Shown here: positions 22,214 to 31,373 of the stretch, in pieces
Layout: each line of letters opens with the position of its first letter
Position numbering within the stretch: the stretch's first letter is position 1
From: Anaerozeibacter quisquiliarum
GTDB lineage: Bacteria > Bacillota > Clostridia > Christensenellales > Aristaeellaceae
Reading direction: 5' to 3' (one strand)
DNA length: 32,642 nucleotides
Assembly: GCA_051162045.1 (NCBI GenBank)
Contig: JBISDI010000042.1
The notes under the pieces: generated by a model
Seen by the model: only the letters and a program-made list of their open reading frames with translations
Databases searched by the model: none
What the model was told of the DNA's origin: nothing
Translations under genes and position numbers: made by a program

Positions 22214-25200
22214 ATGGCATACACCGAAGCCAATTACGAAAACGCGGTACTTGAGGTGTTCCGCGACACGCTGGGGTACAACTATGTCTATGCTCCGGAC
22301 CTGTCGCGCGATTATGCGGATCCCCTATACATGGACGAACTAATGCTCGCCCTGCGGCGCGTCAACCGGGGGCTGCCGGAAGCCGCGCTTTCCGAGGCAG
22401 TGTACAAGCTGCGCAATTTCGAGGGCGGCACGGTGCTGCAGAAGAACGTCCAGTTCATGAACTACCTGCAAAACGGCGTGTCGGTGAACTACTTCGACCG
22501 GGGCGAGCAGCGCTCGGCGCTCGTCGCCCTCGTGGACTTTGCGCGCATAGAGAACAACAGCTTTACCATTACCAACCAATGGACGATCGTTGAAAACAGC
22601 GCAAAACGCCCGGACATTATCGTGTTCCTGAACGGGCTGCCCGTGGTGGTGTTTGAGCTTAAGTCTCCTTCCCGCGAGGAAACGGACGCTTCTCAGGCGT
22701 TTTTACAGCTGCGGAACTATATGCACGAAATCCCCTCTTTATTTATCTATAACGCTTTTCTTGTGATGAGCGATTTGGCTGTCTCCAAGGCAGGAACGAT
22801 CACATCGAGCGAAGATCGTTTTATGGAATGGAAAACCAAAGACGGCAGCTATGAGAATACGCAGTACGCCCAGTTCGACACCTTCATTGAGGGGATGTTC
22901 GACAAGGATCGGCTGCTCGACATCATCAAGAACTTCATCTGCTTTTCCGGCGATGCCAAGATTCTCGGCGCGTATCACCAGTACTTCGCCGTCAAAAGGG
23001 CGATCGCCTCCACCGTGCGCGCGACCGGGACGGACGGCAAGGGCGGCGTGTTCTGGCACACCCAGGGCAGCGGCAAGTCGCTCTCGATGGTGTTCTACGC
23101 GCATCTTTTGCAGGATGCCTTGCATTCCCCAACCATTGTTGTATTGACCGACCGGAACGATCTCGACAATCAGCTCTACGAACAATTCGCCAAATGCGCG
23201 GACTTTTTGCGCCAGTCGCCCCAGCAGGCGGAGAGCCGCGAAAATTTGAAGCAGCTACTAGCCGGACGGAAAGCGAACGGCATCATCTTCTCTACCGCGC
23301 AGAAATTCGAGGAGAGCGCCGAGTGTCTGTCCGACCGCCGCAACATCGTCGTCATGGCGGACGAAGCGCACCGCAGCCAGTTCATCGATGAGCGAGTGGA
23401 TAGCAGAACCGGGCGCATTCAGAAATCCTTCGGGCTCATCATCCGCGAAAGCCTGCCCAACGCGACCTACATTGGGTTCACAGGCACGCCGATCTCGAGC
23501 AAAGATCGTTCGACCATCGAGGTGTTCGGCAATTACATCGATATTTACGACATGACCCAGGCCGTGGAGGACGGCGCGACGCGGCCCGTTTATTACGAGA
23601 GCCGTGTGATCCATCTGAAGCTGAACGAGGACATTCTGAGGCGCATCGACGCCGAGTACGACCTGATGGCGGAAAACGCGGAAGACTACGCCATAGAGAA
23701 GAGCAAGAAGGAACTCGGTAAGATCGACAGCATCCTCGGCGCGGATGAGACGATCACCGCGCTCTGCGAGGATATCATCAAGCACTACGAGGAAAACCGC
23801 CAGCACGAGCTCACGGGGAAGGCGATGATCGTCGCGTACTCGCGTGTCATTGCGATGCGCATCTATCGTAAAGTGCTGGATCTGCGACCCGGATGGACGG
23901 AGAAGCTCGGCGTGGTGATGACCGAGAGCAACAAGGACCCCGAGGAATGGCGCGCAATCATCGGTAACAAGCACCACCGGGACGAGATGGCCAAGCGGTT
24001 CAAGGACGACGATGATCCGCTCAAAATCGCCATCGTGGTGGACATGTGGCTGACCGGCTTCGATGTGCCGTCCCTCGCGACGATGTATGTCTACAAGCCC
24101 ATGGCGGGGCACAACCTCATGCAGGCAATCGCCCGCGTCAACCGGGTTTATCAGGACAAGGAGGGAGGGCTGGTGGTCGATTACGTCGGCATCGCATCCG
24201 CGCTCAAGCAAGCGATGAACGACTATACGGGCCGCGACAAGCGCAATTACGGCGACACCGACATTGCGAAGACCGCCTTGCCGAAGTTTATCGAGAAGCT
24301 GGAGGTCTGCCGCGACCTGTTCCACGGGTTCGATTATTCCGGTTTCCTGGATGAGAAGGCCGCGGACCTCGCGCGCGCAAAGGCGATCAGCGGCGGCGTG
24401 AACTTCCTCTCGAGCGTGAAAAAGGAGAAGCAGCGCGAGGCGTTCGTCAAAGAGGCAATGTTGCTCAGGCAGGCGCTGTCCCTGTGCCGTTCCCTTCTGA
24501 CGCCCGCGCAGCGCTTCGAGGCGGCGTACTTCGAGGCGGTGCGGACCTTGCTCACCCGGATCACGGGCGAGGGAAAGCCGCTGTCGCTTAAGGAGATCAA
24601 CGCACGCATCAACGAGCTTCTGAAGGCGAGTATCAAGAGCGAGGGCGTCATTAACCTGTTCTCCGACGTGGATACGGGATTCTCGCTGTTCGACCCGAAG
24701 TTCCTCGAAGAAATCGCCAAGATGAAAGAGCGCAATCTGGCGGTGGAAATCCTAAAAAAACTGCTTGCCGAGCAGGTGTCCCTCTACCGCCGGACGAACC
24801 TCGTAAAATCGGAGAAGTTTTCCGATATGCTCTCCCGGGCGATGAAGGCGTATCTGAACGGCATGCTGACCAACGAGGAAGTCATCGCGGAACTGCAGGA
24901 GATGGCGAAGGACATGGCCAACGCCCACGCGGAGGGCGACGCGCTCGGGCTGTCCGACGAGGAGGTGGCGTTCTACGACGCGCTGACGCGGCCCGAGGCG
25001 GTCAAGGATTTCTATCAGAACGAAGAACTCGTGTCGATGACGCGCGAACTGACCGAGATGCTCCGCAAGAACCGCACCATCGACTGGCAGAAGAAGGAAT
25101 CCGCCCGCGCCGGCATGCGGCGCATGGTGAAGAAGTTGCTCAGAAGGCACAAATACCCGCCGGAGGGCATGGAGGACGCAATCTCGACCGTTATAGGGCA

Positions 25201-25225
25201 ATGCGAGATGTGGACGGATCATTAA
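22214..25225 (+). CDS. hsdR: Type I restriction endonuclease subunit
   Basis: A 1003-residue translocating endonuclease. The N-terminal nuclease has RPDIIVFLNGLP with D134 and VVFELKSP with E148 and K150. The motor domains follow: P-loop TQGSGKS at 283-289, VVLTDRNDLDNQL, DEAH at 383-386, and TGTPI near 422; VDMWLTGFDVP and MQAIARVNRVYQD are the late motifs. The C-terminus is the helical region that binds the methylase core. All key residues are intact, so restriction should work. I chose ATG 22214, eight bases after GGAGG; an in-frame GTG at 22205 lies in the binding site itself. The start lies only 15 bases after abiH. Confidence 0.97.
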   Translation: MAYTEANYENAVLEVFRDTLGYNYVYAPDLSRDYADPLYMDELMLALRRVNRGLPEAALSEAVYKLRNFEGGTVLQKNVQFMNYLQNGVSVNYFDRGEQRSALVALVDFARIENNSFTITNQWTIVENSAKRPDIIVFLNGLPVVVFELKSPSREETDASQAFLQLRNYMHEIPSLFIYNAFLVMSDLAVSKAGTITSSEDRFMEWKTKDGSYENTQYAQFDTFIEGMFDKDRLLDIIKNFICFSGDAKILGAYHQYFAVKRAIASTVRATGTDGKGGVFWHTQGSGKSLSMVFYAHLLQDALHSPTIVVLTDRNDLDNQLYEQFAKCADFLRQSPQQAESRENLKQLLAGRKANGIIFSTAQKFEESAECLSDRRNIVVMADEAHRSQFIDERVDSRTGRIQKSFGLIIRESLPNATYIGFTGTPISSKDRSTIEVFGNYIDIYDMTQAVEDGATRPVYYESRVIHLKLNEDILRRIDAEYDLMAENAEDYAIEKSKKELGKIDSILGADETITALCEDIIKHYEENRQHELTGKAMIVAYSRVIAMRIYRKVLDLRPGWTEKLGVVMTESNKDPEEWRAIIGNKHHRDEMAKRFKDDDDPLKIAIVVDMWLTGFDVPSLATMYVYKPMAGHNLMQAIARVNRVYQDKEGGLVVDYVGIASALKQAMNDYTGRDKRNYGDTDIAKTALPKFIEKLEVCRDLFHGFDYSGFLDEKAADLARAKAISGGVNFLSSVKKEKQREAFVKEAMLLRQALSLCRSLLTPAQRFEAAYFEAVRTLLTRITGEGKPLSLKEINARINELLKASIKSEGVINLFSDVDTGFSLFDPKFLEEIAKMKERNLAVEILKKLLAEQVSLYRRTNLVKSEKFSDMLSRAMKAYLNGMLTNEEVIAELQEMAKDMANAHAEGDALGLSDEEVAFYDALTRPEAVKDFYQNEELVSMTRELTEMLRKNRTIDWQKKESARAGMRRMVKKLLRRHKYPPEGMEDAISTVIGQCEMWTDH

Positions 25226-25234
25226 CGGAGGGCA

Positions 25235-25478
25235 ATCAAAAAGTCGTTTGCGTTTATTTACGAACGAAACGGCGCGCTGTGCATCAATCTGAAATGCGAT
25301 CCGCTGGAAGCCGATCTTTTCCGGCAAGTGTTTAGCGCCCGGATACCACATGAACAAAGCACACTGGAATACCATTGTGCTGGGCGGGGATGTTCCGGAG
25401 CAGGCGCTGAAACGGATGATCGGGCAGAGCTACGACCTGATAAAGCCAAAGAGGCCGCACGGTATCCACAATACGTAA
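25235..25478 (+). pseudogene. MmcQ/YjbR-family remnant, frameshifted
   Basis: Two frames together match the C-terminal part of YjbR/MmcQ proteins. The first gives KKSFAFIYERNG, then LCINLKCDPLEADLFRQVF. After a frameshift near 25340 the second gives YHMNKAHWNTIVLGGDVPEQ, then MIGQSYDLIKPKRP and a stop at 25478. The N-terminal part, about 40 residues, is missing, and there is no start codon or binding site. The intact family are small DNA-binding-like proteins of unclear function. It fills the gap between hsdR and the next gene. Confidence 0.75.
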
Positions 25479-25491
25479 TGAGGTACGTACC

Positions 25492-26403
25492 ATGAAAATC
25501 TATGTGGGCGTGACAGATGAGAATTGGTTTTATTTCCTCAAAAATCAAAACTTTGACGAAGTGAATTTTTGGCAGCCCAACAGCCTGCGCGCCTTCCGGG
25601 CACTTGGCGAAGGGGAATTGTTCCTGTTTAAGTTGCACGCGCCGCAGAACTACATTGTCGGTGGCGGTGTCTTTGTTCGGCAGGTTCTGATGCCAGTCTC
25701 CTTAACGTGGGACTCCTTCGGCGCCAAGAATGGAACTCAAAGTTATTCTGAATTTCTGGGGCGCATGAACCGCTACAGAAATGGTGCAAAGGAACCCATG
25801 GCCGATCCGCTCGTCAGTTCATTGATCCTTGCAACTCCGTTCTTTTGGGATGAAGCTGACTGGATCCCAGTTCCCCTGTCTTGGTCCGGCAGCATCGTTA
25901 TGGGAAAAATATACGATACAGACACGCAAGAGGGACACCGCCTATTTGATCAGTTGACCCTTCGACTTATGGGAAACAAGCAAATCAGCACCTCTGTCAA
26001 TCGGTATGGGGAACCGCAAATCATTATGCCGCGACTTGGTCAGGGCGCATTCCGCTTAATTGTCACAGATGCATACCACCGCCGGTGCGCGATTACGGGC
26101 GAAAAAACGCTGCCCGTGTTGGATGCGGCGCATATCAAGCCCTATTCGGAAAATGGCCCGCACGCTGCGAGCAATGGACTTTTGCTGCGTCAGGATTTGC
26201 ACACCCTGTTTGACAGGGGGTACATAACCGTCACCAAAGACTATGTTGTCGAGGTAAGCCATCGGATCAAAGAAGACTACGGGAACGGCAAAGCGTATTA
26301 CGCCCATCATGGGAAGCAGCTATCTACGCTGCCGGATCGCTTGCTGGAAAGGCCCTCGGCCGAATTTCTTTCATGGCATAACGAAAACAGATATGTTGGG
26401 TAA
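25492..26403 (+). CDS. HNH restriction endonuclease with PUA/EVE-like N-terminus
   Basis: A 303-residue protein resembling COG3440 predicted restriction endonucleases. The N-terminal half (YVGVTDENWFYFLKNQ, ELFLFKLHAPQNYIVGGGVF) looks like a PUA/EVE/ASCH-type domain, which in other enzymes reads modified bases. The C-terminal HNH nuclease shows C199 (RCAITGE), AAH with H214, N228 (AASNGLLL) and H237 (DLHTLFD). It could cut phage DNA with modified bases, as type IV enzymes do. It ends 29 bases before the DUF3427 helicase, in the same direction, so the two are probably co-expressed. The start at 25492 has only a weak binding site (TGAGGTACGTACC). Confidence 0.82.
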   Translation: MKIYVGVTDENWFYFLKNQNFDEVNFWQPNSLRAFRALGEGELFLFKLHAPQNYIVGGGVFVRQVLMPVSLTWDSFGAKNGTQSYSEFLGRMNRYRNGAKEPMADPLVSSLILATPFFWDEADWIPVPLSWSGSIVMGKIYDTDTQEGHRLFDQLTLRLMGNKQISTSVNRYGEPQIIMPRLGQGAFRLIVTDAYHRRCAITGEKTLPVLDAAHIKPYSENGPHAASNGLLLRQDLHTLFDRGYITVTKDYVVEVSHRIKEDYGNGKAYYAHHGKQLSTLPDRLLERPSAEFLSWHNENRYVG

Positions 26404-26432
26404 CAAATTACGGATGCGAAAGGAAATCTGTC

Positions 26433-29400
26433 ATGCTGCCTTACGGCCTCTACGAGCAGATTATAAACGAACTGATTCAGAGCGCGCTCAATGGGGCGCA
26501 GGATTCTCATGCCGTTACGGAAAGGCTGGACGAGGCGGAAGCCGCGCAGGTGCTGTCCCAATACGCGGAATGGGCCATTCGGCAGGCGCTGACTGAACTG
26601 GGCGAAACCGTCGGCCCCGGCGCGCAGGTAGATCTGGTCAACCGCATTATGGGGATGCTCACCGAGGATCCGCATCTGGCAGTCATCAGCCCCGCGCAAA
26701 TGCTTCTCTCCCTGAAAAGCAGGATGAATACCTTGCAGCCGGCGTACCCCCGGCCGGAAACGTCCCTCGCCCGCAGCTGCCTCTTTACAGGCGCTATGGA
26801 CGAGCCCAGTCTGTATGCGGAAATGAAAAAGGAAATCCTTTCTTGCGACCGGATCGACATGTTGGTATCGTTCATCAAATGGAGCGGCCTGCGCATGATT
26901 CTGGAGGACCTGCGCAGCTTCACGCAAGGCGGCGGACAGCTGCGGGTCATTACGACATCCTACATGGGCGCCACGGACATAAAGTCCGTTGCGGAGCTGC
27001 ACGCCCTGCCCAATGCGCAGATCCGCATTTCCTACGATACCGCGCGCACGCGGCTGCACGCCAAGACGTATGTGTTTTACCGGAACAGCGGCTTTTCCAC
27101 CGCCTATGTAGGTTCCTCCAATCTGACTTGCCCCGCCATCTCCAGCGGCCTTGAATGGAACGTCAAGCTGACAAAGCAGGATCAGCCGGAGACGTTTCGG
27201 AAGATCGGCGCCACGTTTGACAGCTACTGGAACGCGCCGGAGTTTGATCCCTACGATGCTTCTCAGGAAATGCGGCTTGCGCGGGCGCTCAAGGCGGAGC
27301 GCATGGGCAAATCCTATGCCGGCGCGCCCGGGTACTCCTTCGAGATTCGGCCTTATCCCTATCAGCAGGAGATTCTGGACGCGCTGGAAGCGGAGCGGCG
27401 CATCCGTGGGATGTACCGCAACCTCATCGTCGCCGCCACCGGCACGGGCAAGACGGTCATCTCCGCCTTGGATTACAAGCGGTTTGCCAAAGCCCATCCG
27501 GGCGATCCCTGCCGTCTTCTGTTTGTTGCGCATCGGGAAGAGATCCTCAAGCAGAGCTTGGACTGCTTTCGCGGCGTGCTCAAGGATCAAAACTTTGGCG
27601 ACCTGTTTGTGGGCGGGCATCGGCCTGAGGGGCTGGATCACCTGTTTGTCTCTATCCAGATGTTCCACGCGCAGGATTTGACCAGCCGCACCACGCCAGA
27701 CTTCTATGACTATATCGTCGTGGACGAATTTCACCACGCCGCCGCGCCCACCTATGATAAACTGCTTTCTTATTATCGCCCCCGCATCCTGCTGGGGCTC
27801 ACCGCCACGCCGGAGCGCATGGACGGAAAGGACGTGCTGGGCTGGTTTGGCGGGCGCATTGCGGCGGAAATTCGCCTCCCAGAGGCCATTGAGCGGAAAC
27901 TCCTATCCCCGTTTCAGTATTTTGGCGTGACGGACCCAGTCAACTTGGAACACGTCCGCTGGACGCGCGGTGGGTACGATCGGGAGGAACTCTCGAACCT
28001 GTACACCGTGAACCGTGCGGCGGCGGAACGGCGGGCGGACATGGTGATTCAGTCCATTCGGCGGTATGTTGCCGATCTGGAGGAAGTGAGGGGGCTGGGG
28101 TTCTGCGTCTCCGTCCGGCACGCCGCCTTTATGACCAATTGGTTTGAGCGCGCGGGCATTCCCGCCCGTTGCGTCACCGGCGAAACGCCGTCCGAAGAGC
28201 GCGAGGCCGCGCGGAATGCGCTGAAAGCCGGCACAGTCCGTTTTATCTTTACCGTGGATGTCTATAATGAGGGCGTGGACATTCCGGAGGTCAACACCAT
28301 TCTCTTTTTGCGCCCTACCGAATCACTGACCATTTTCCTGCAGCAACTGGGCCGCGGGCTGCGGCTGGCTGACGGGAAAGAATGCCTGACCGTGCTGGAT
28401 TTCATCGGACAGGCGAATCAGCGGTACGACTTTGCGGGCAAGCTGAAGGCGCTTCTGGGAAAAACGCAGCGGGGCATCCGGCAGGAAATTCTAAACGGGT
28501 TCCAGTCCGTGCCCAAGGGGTGCTATATTCAGCTGGAGAAAAAGGCACAGGCGTACATTTTGGAGAACATCCGCTCCGCGCTCACCGGTAGACGGGGACT
28601 GATTGACCGAATCCGCACCTTTGAGGCGGACACCGGCCTTGCACCGACCCTTGGCCATTTTTGCGGATTCTATTCCATAAGCCCCAAGGAAATCTATAAA
28701 ACCGCGTCCTTTGCGCGCCTATGCGTGTTATCCGGCGTCCGCCCGGATTTTCAGGAAGCGATGGAAGAGACCATGACAAAGGCGCTTCTCCGCATGGCAC
28801 GCGTGGACAGCCGGCGCTTGATCCGCTTCCTCCTGGATGTGTTGGCGCGGGCGGAGATAATTTCTGATGCGGCGCTGACGCCCGAAGAGCTGCGCATGCT
28901 GGCCATGTTCCAGTTTACCGTCTGGCAGAAGTCCTATGCGGCGTGCGGATTTGGGCAGGCGACGGATGCGCTCCGGGCCGTGAAAAAAAGCCCCGTCTTG
29001 GCCGCCGAACTGGCAGAGCTTTTGCGGCTGCGCTTTGACCGCATTGATTTTCTGGATGAATCTGCCGGTCTGGATTTTGCGTGCCCGCTGGATGTTCCCT
29101 GTACATACAGCCGCGATCAGGCACTTGTCGCGCTGGATTTTCTAAACCCGGCAACCGTGCGGGAAGGCGTGAAATACCTCCCGGAGAAGCATCTGGACGT
29201 CTTTTTTGTCACGCTGAACAAATCCGACAAAGAGTATTCCCCCTCTACCATGTACAACGATTACGCCATCAGCGACACGCTCTTTCACTGGCAGAGCCAG
29301 TCTACCACCAGCGAAGAAAGTCCCACCGGGCAGCGGTACATCCATCACCGGGAGCAAGGCGGCCGGATCCTGCTGTTCGTCCGTGAAAACAAGAAGGACG

Positions 29401-29543
29401 CGTACGGCTCCGCACCCTATACATTCTTGGGTGAAGCGGAGTATGTGTCCCACACCGGCAGCCGCCCCATGAACATCACCTTGCGTTTGAAAAAGCCCAT
29501 CCCGGCCAAGTACCTGCGCACGGCGAATCGGCTGATCGTCTAA
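26433..29543 (+). CDS. PLD-SF2 helicase-DUF3427 protein
   Basis: A 1036-residue protein in three parts. Residues about 125-270 are a phospholipase D-like nuclease, with H209 and K211 (RLHAKTYVF) and N230 (GSSNLT); one HKD motif is seen. A superfamily 2 helicase follows: TGTGKT at 336-341, DEFH at 431-434, LTATPERMDG, VDVYNEGVDIPEVN, and LQQLGRGLRL. The last 400 residues match DUF3427, ending YTFLGEAEYVSHTGSRPMNI. Such proteins occur in defence islands and are thought to track and cut foreign DNA; mechanism unproven. The likely partner is the HNH gene just upstream. The start has AAAGGAAA ahead. Confidence 0.88.
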   Translation: MLPYGLYEQIINELIQSALNGAQDSHAVTERLDEAEAAQVLSQYAEWAIRQALTELGETVGPGAQVDLVNRIMGMLTEDPHLAVISPAQMLLSLKSRMNTLQPAYPRPETSLARSCLFTGAMDEPSLYAEMKKEILSCDRIDMLVSFIKWSGLRMILEDLRSFTQGGGQLRVITTSYMGATDIKSVAELHALPNAQIRISYDTARTRLHAKTYVFYRNSGFSTAYVGSSNLTCPAISSGLEWNVKLTKQDQPETFRKIGATFDSYWNAPEFDPYDASQEMRLARALKAERMGKSYAGAPGYSFEIRPYPYQQEILDALEAERRIRGMYRNLIVAATGTGKTVISALDYKRFAKAHPGDPCRLLFVAHREEILKQSLDCFRGVLKDQNFGDLFVGGHRPEGLDHLFVSIQMFHAQDLTSRTTPDFYDYIVVDEFHHAAAPTYDKLLSYYRPRILLGLTATPERMDGKDVLGWFGGRIAAEIRLPEAIERKLLSPFQYFGVTDPVNLEHVRWTRGGYDREELSNLYTVNRAAAERRADMVIQSIRRYVADLEEVRGLGFCVSVRHAAFMTNWFERAGIPARCVTGETPSEEREAARNALKAGTVRFIFTVDVYNEGVDIPEVNTILFLRPTESLTIFLQQLGRGLRLADGKECLTVLDFIGQANQRYDFAGKLKALLGKTQRGIRQEILNGFQSVPKGCYIQLEKKAQAYILENIRSALTGRRGLIDRIRTFEADTGLAPTLGHFCGFYSISPKEIYKTASFARLCVLSGVRPDFQEAMEETMTKALLRMARVDSRRLIRFLLDVLARAEIISDAALTPEELRMLAMFQFTVWQKSYAACGFGQATDALRAVKKSPVLAAELAELLRLRFDRIDFLDESAGLDFACPLDVPCTYSRDQALVALDFLNPATVREGVKYLPEKHLDVFFVTLNKSDKEYSPSTMYNDYAISDTLFHWQSQSTTSEESPTGQRYIHHREQGGRILLFVRENKKDAYGSAPYTFLGEAEYVSHTGSRPMNITLRLKKPIPAKYLRTANRLIV

Positions 29544-29605
29544 GTGTACAGCACCAGCGCCGCCGTGTTCAACGGGAGCGGCCTATTCGGGGCATGAATC
29601 GCAAG

Positions 29606-30454
29606 TCAATTCTGATGTATTGCGATTGCGGTCAACCTCTTGATTGCGCCCATTACCATCTCCCATCTGATATCGGCGGCATAATCAAATTTACGCTGAT
29701 ACCGGCTCCATAGCATCATCAGCCCCGCATCGGTTTCGACCTCGCTTAGAATCAAGTTAGCATCTGCGGCGACAGCCGTCGAACCTCGCTTTTTCAGGGT
29801 GGCGTCAAACGCCGAACGCAAGGTTTCCTCACTGATCGCATGCATTTGTGAATCTTCTAAGGCAAAGATGTCGTAGAAGTCCCGCATTCTCGTGTTGGCT
29901 GTACCGCGGGAGAGCAGCGTTTCCAGTTTCTCCGCAAGAATGGTTTCAAGATTATAGGCTAAGATGGATATTGTGCGATCCTCAAACATCAGTTTAAAGG
30001 AATACGCGATTTCGCTGGGTGTGATCGCATCACCCGTGGAGAAGTCAAGTTTCAACGGCGTCTGCATGGTTTCCAGCATCGCATCCATCATCACGCGAAT
30101 CCCGGGATAGTCCGACTCGTCCATAATGGGTTCAATGCTCTTGATCTCAAAAGCCATGCCATCCTCAATCTCAATCGAGGCAATTTCGTCTACGATCTTG
30201 CGAATGCTTTCGGCGGACAGGTCCACCCCTTTGACCGTGGTGTCCACATCCATAGTCGAGCGGTTGTCCAAGCCTACCATTGCAGCCACCAAAGTACCGC
30301 CTTTGAGAATCAGGTTGTTCCGATAGCGCGATCGAGAGAGGCGTTCCAGAAACCGCTCCATCACATAGGTGCGAATGATCATTTGCGCCTTGGCACTGTT
30401 GCCTTTGGACAGGTTCCGGACCAACGCCTTGAGTTGTCTTGGCGTGTGAATCAT
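29606..30454 (-). CDS. abiEii: AbiEii-type toxin, nucleotidyltransferase
   Basis: A 282-residue nucleotidyltransferase toxin of a type IV AbiE pair. The nucleotidyltransferase signature is LILKGGTLVAAM, followed by STMDVDTTV with D69 and D71 as metal-binding residues. Later motifs include KLDFSTGDAITP and YNLETILAEKLETLLSRG, where the lysine is typical of the family. The enzyme would add nucleotides to a cell target and arrest growth. I chose ATG 30454, with GGAGG seven bases upstream; the open frame to 30616 lies inside the antitoxin gene. The ATG overlaps the AbiEi stop (ATGA), so translation is coupled. Confidence 0.93.
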   Translation of the reverse strand: MIHTPRQLKALVRNLSKGNSAKAQMIIRTYVMERFLERLSRSRYRNNLILKGGTLVAAMVGLDNRSTMDVDTTVKGVDLSAESIRKIVDEIASIEIEDGMAFEIKSIEPIMDESDYPGIRVMMDAMLETMQTPLKLDFSTGDAITPSEIAYSFKLMFEDRTISILAYNLETILAEKLETLLSRGTANTRMRDFYDIFALEDSQMHAISEETLRSAFDATLKKRGSTAVAADANLILSEVETDAGLMMLWSRYQRKFDYAADIRWEMVMGAIKRLTAIAIHQN

Positions 30455-31041
30455 AGTAACACCTCCAAATACTGCCTCACGAATTTCTCGACCCTGAATT
30501 CCTTGGCGTAGCGGAGGAGGAGCGGAATATTCTTTTTTTGCCGCCGGATATACCCTTTGACCGCTGCCTGCAGGTCTTGAACGTCGATTCCGCTGCGGCT
30601 GCGAAATAAATCGCAAATTGTTCGTTCCGCGTTATAGGTTTTCAGCGGATGCCCGGATGGAGAGACGGCGTCAACAACACCTTCCCCCAAAAGACGTTCT
30701 TGCACGCGGTAAACCTTCACACCGTCCTTCCGCAGCCCCGTCGCATTCGCGCCCGCTTTTAGAGTGACGGAAAACACGATTGGTTCGCGTTCAGCAAGGC
30801 CCAGCAGGTACAGGGCGGTCTCATGGGAGAATACGGAAGCGGGATACCTGAATTGCAGAACATACATCCCATCATCCCATGCGTCGCCTGACCTATACAG
30901 GCCATGTGCGACGCGTTCCAGCCCGTTCTTGCGCACATATTCTCCTAAATATTCTCTCGAGATTCCCGCTGCGACAACATCTGACGTTTTCAAAAAGCCG
31001 TTGTTGTCGTGTAGAAGCGAATCTAAAATTTCGCGCTTCAT
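30451..31041 (-). CDS. abiEi: AbiEi-type antitoxin
   Basis: A 196-residue protein with a winged-helix N-terminus (GFLKTSDVVAAGISREYLGEYV) and a C-terminal antitoxin domain (RYPASVFSHETALYLLGLAE, then TYNAERTICDLFRSRSG). It represses the operon and neutralises AbiEii without tight binding, which is why the family is called type IV. ATG 31041 follows AGGTGA. A TTG three bases ahead is a less likely start. The pair gives abortive infection in some hosts and stabilises mobile DNA in others; here it lies close to a probable attachment site. Confidence 0.93.
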   Translation of the reverse strand: MKREILDSLLHDNNGFLKTSDVVAAGISREYLGEYVRKNGLERVAHGLYRSGDAWDDGMYVLQFRYPASVFSHETALYLLGLAEREPIVFSVTLKAGANATGLRKDGVKVYRVQERLLGEGVVDAVSPSGHPLKTYNAERTICDLFRSRSGIDVQDLQAAVKGYIRRQKKNIPLLLRYAKEFRVEKFVRQYLEVLL

Positions 31042-31068
31042 CAAAAATCACCTGACTTTCGCGCCCAT

Positions 31069-31097
31069 ATTATATTCTAATGGGGCGTGAATGTCAA
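31069..31097 (-). promoter_or_regulatory. Consensus sigma-A promoter of abiE
   Basis: On the minus strand TTGACA (31092-31097), a 17-base spacer and TATAAT (31069-31074), a perfect consensus on both boxes. The start codon of abiEi lies about 28 bases past the -10. Confidence 0.9.
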
Positions 31098-31228
31098 GAA
31101 TAATTTGCACTGCGGTTCAACCGTCCATACTGCTTCCCGGAAAATCGATTAAAACTTGCGGGGATAATTATTTATAATATGTAAAAATCCGGCTCCTTTA
31201 TTGTATTTTGATAAAACCTACCACCTGC

Positions 31229-31286
31229 GGAGAGCACATCGTTCACATCGATGGGGTCACTGGTTCGAGTCCAGTACAGACCACCA
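31229..31286 (+). pseudogene. 3' part of a tRNA-Val(CAC) gene (attachment-site scar)
   Basis: From the end of the D-arm (GAGAGC) onward the sequence folds as a tRNA: anticodon stem CATCG/CGATG around loop TTCACAT (anticodon CAC, valine), T-arm ACTGG-TTCGAGT-CCAGT, and acceptor 3' strand ACAGACC with ACCA. The matching 5' acceptor strand GGTCTGT and the first half of the D-arm are missing upstream, so it is not a working tRNA. A terminator follows. The part from 31235 on recurs at 32613. Such tRNA 3' copies are left by integration of mobile elements into the tRNA gene. Confidence 0.8.
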
Positions 31287-31287
31287 A

Positions 31288-31312
31288 CCCGCTGGAAAGC
31301 GGGTCTTTTTTT
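31288..31312 (+). terminator. Intrinsic terminator of the tRNA fragment
   Basis: CCCGCT-GGAA-AGCGGG followed by TCTTTTTTT, two bases past the CCA end of the tRNA fragment. Confidence 0.9.
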
Positions 31313-31373
31313 ACACATCATACGGAGTTTGCAGAAGAAGCGCGCAAGCAATCTGACTGGAGGAACCATACAG

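Noticed and set aside
26307..27737. 476-codon minus-strand frame opposite the DUF3427 protein
   Set aside because: Antisense shadow; the plus strand carries PLD and helicase motifs.
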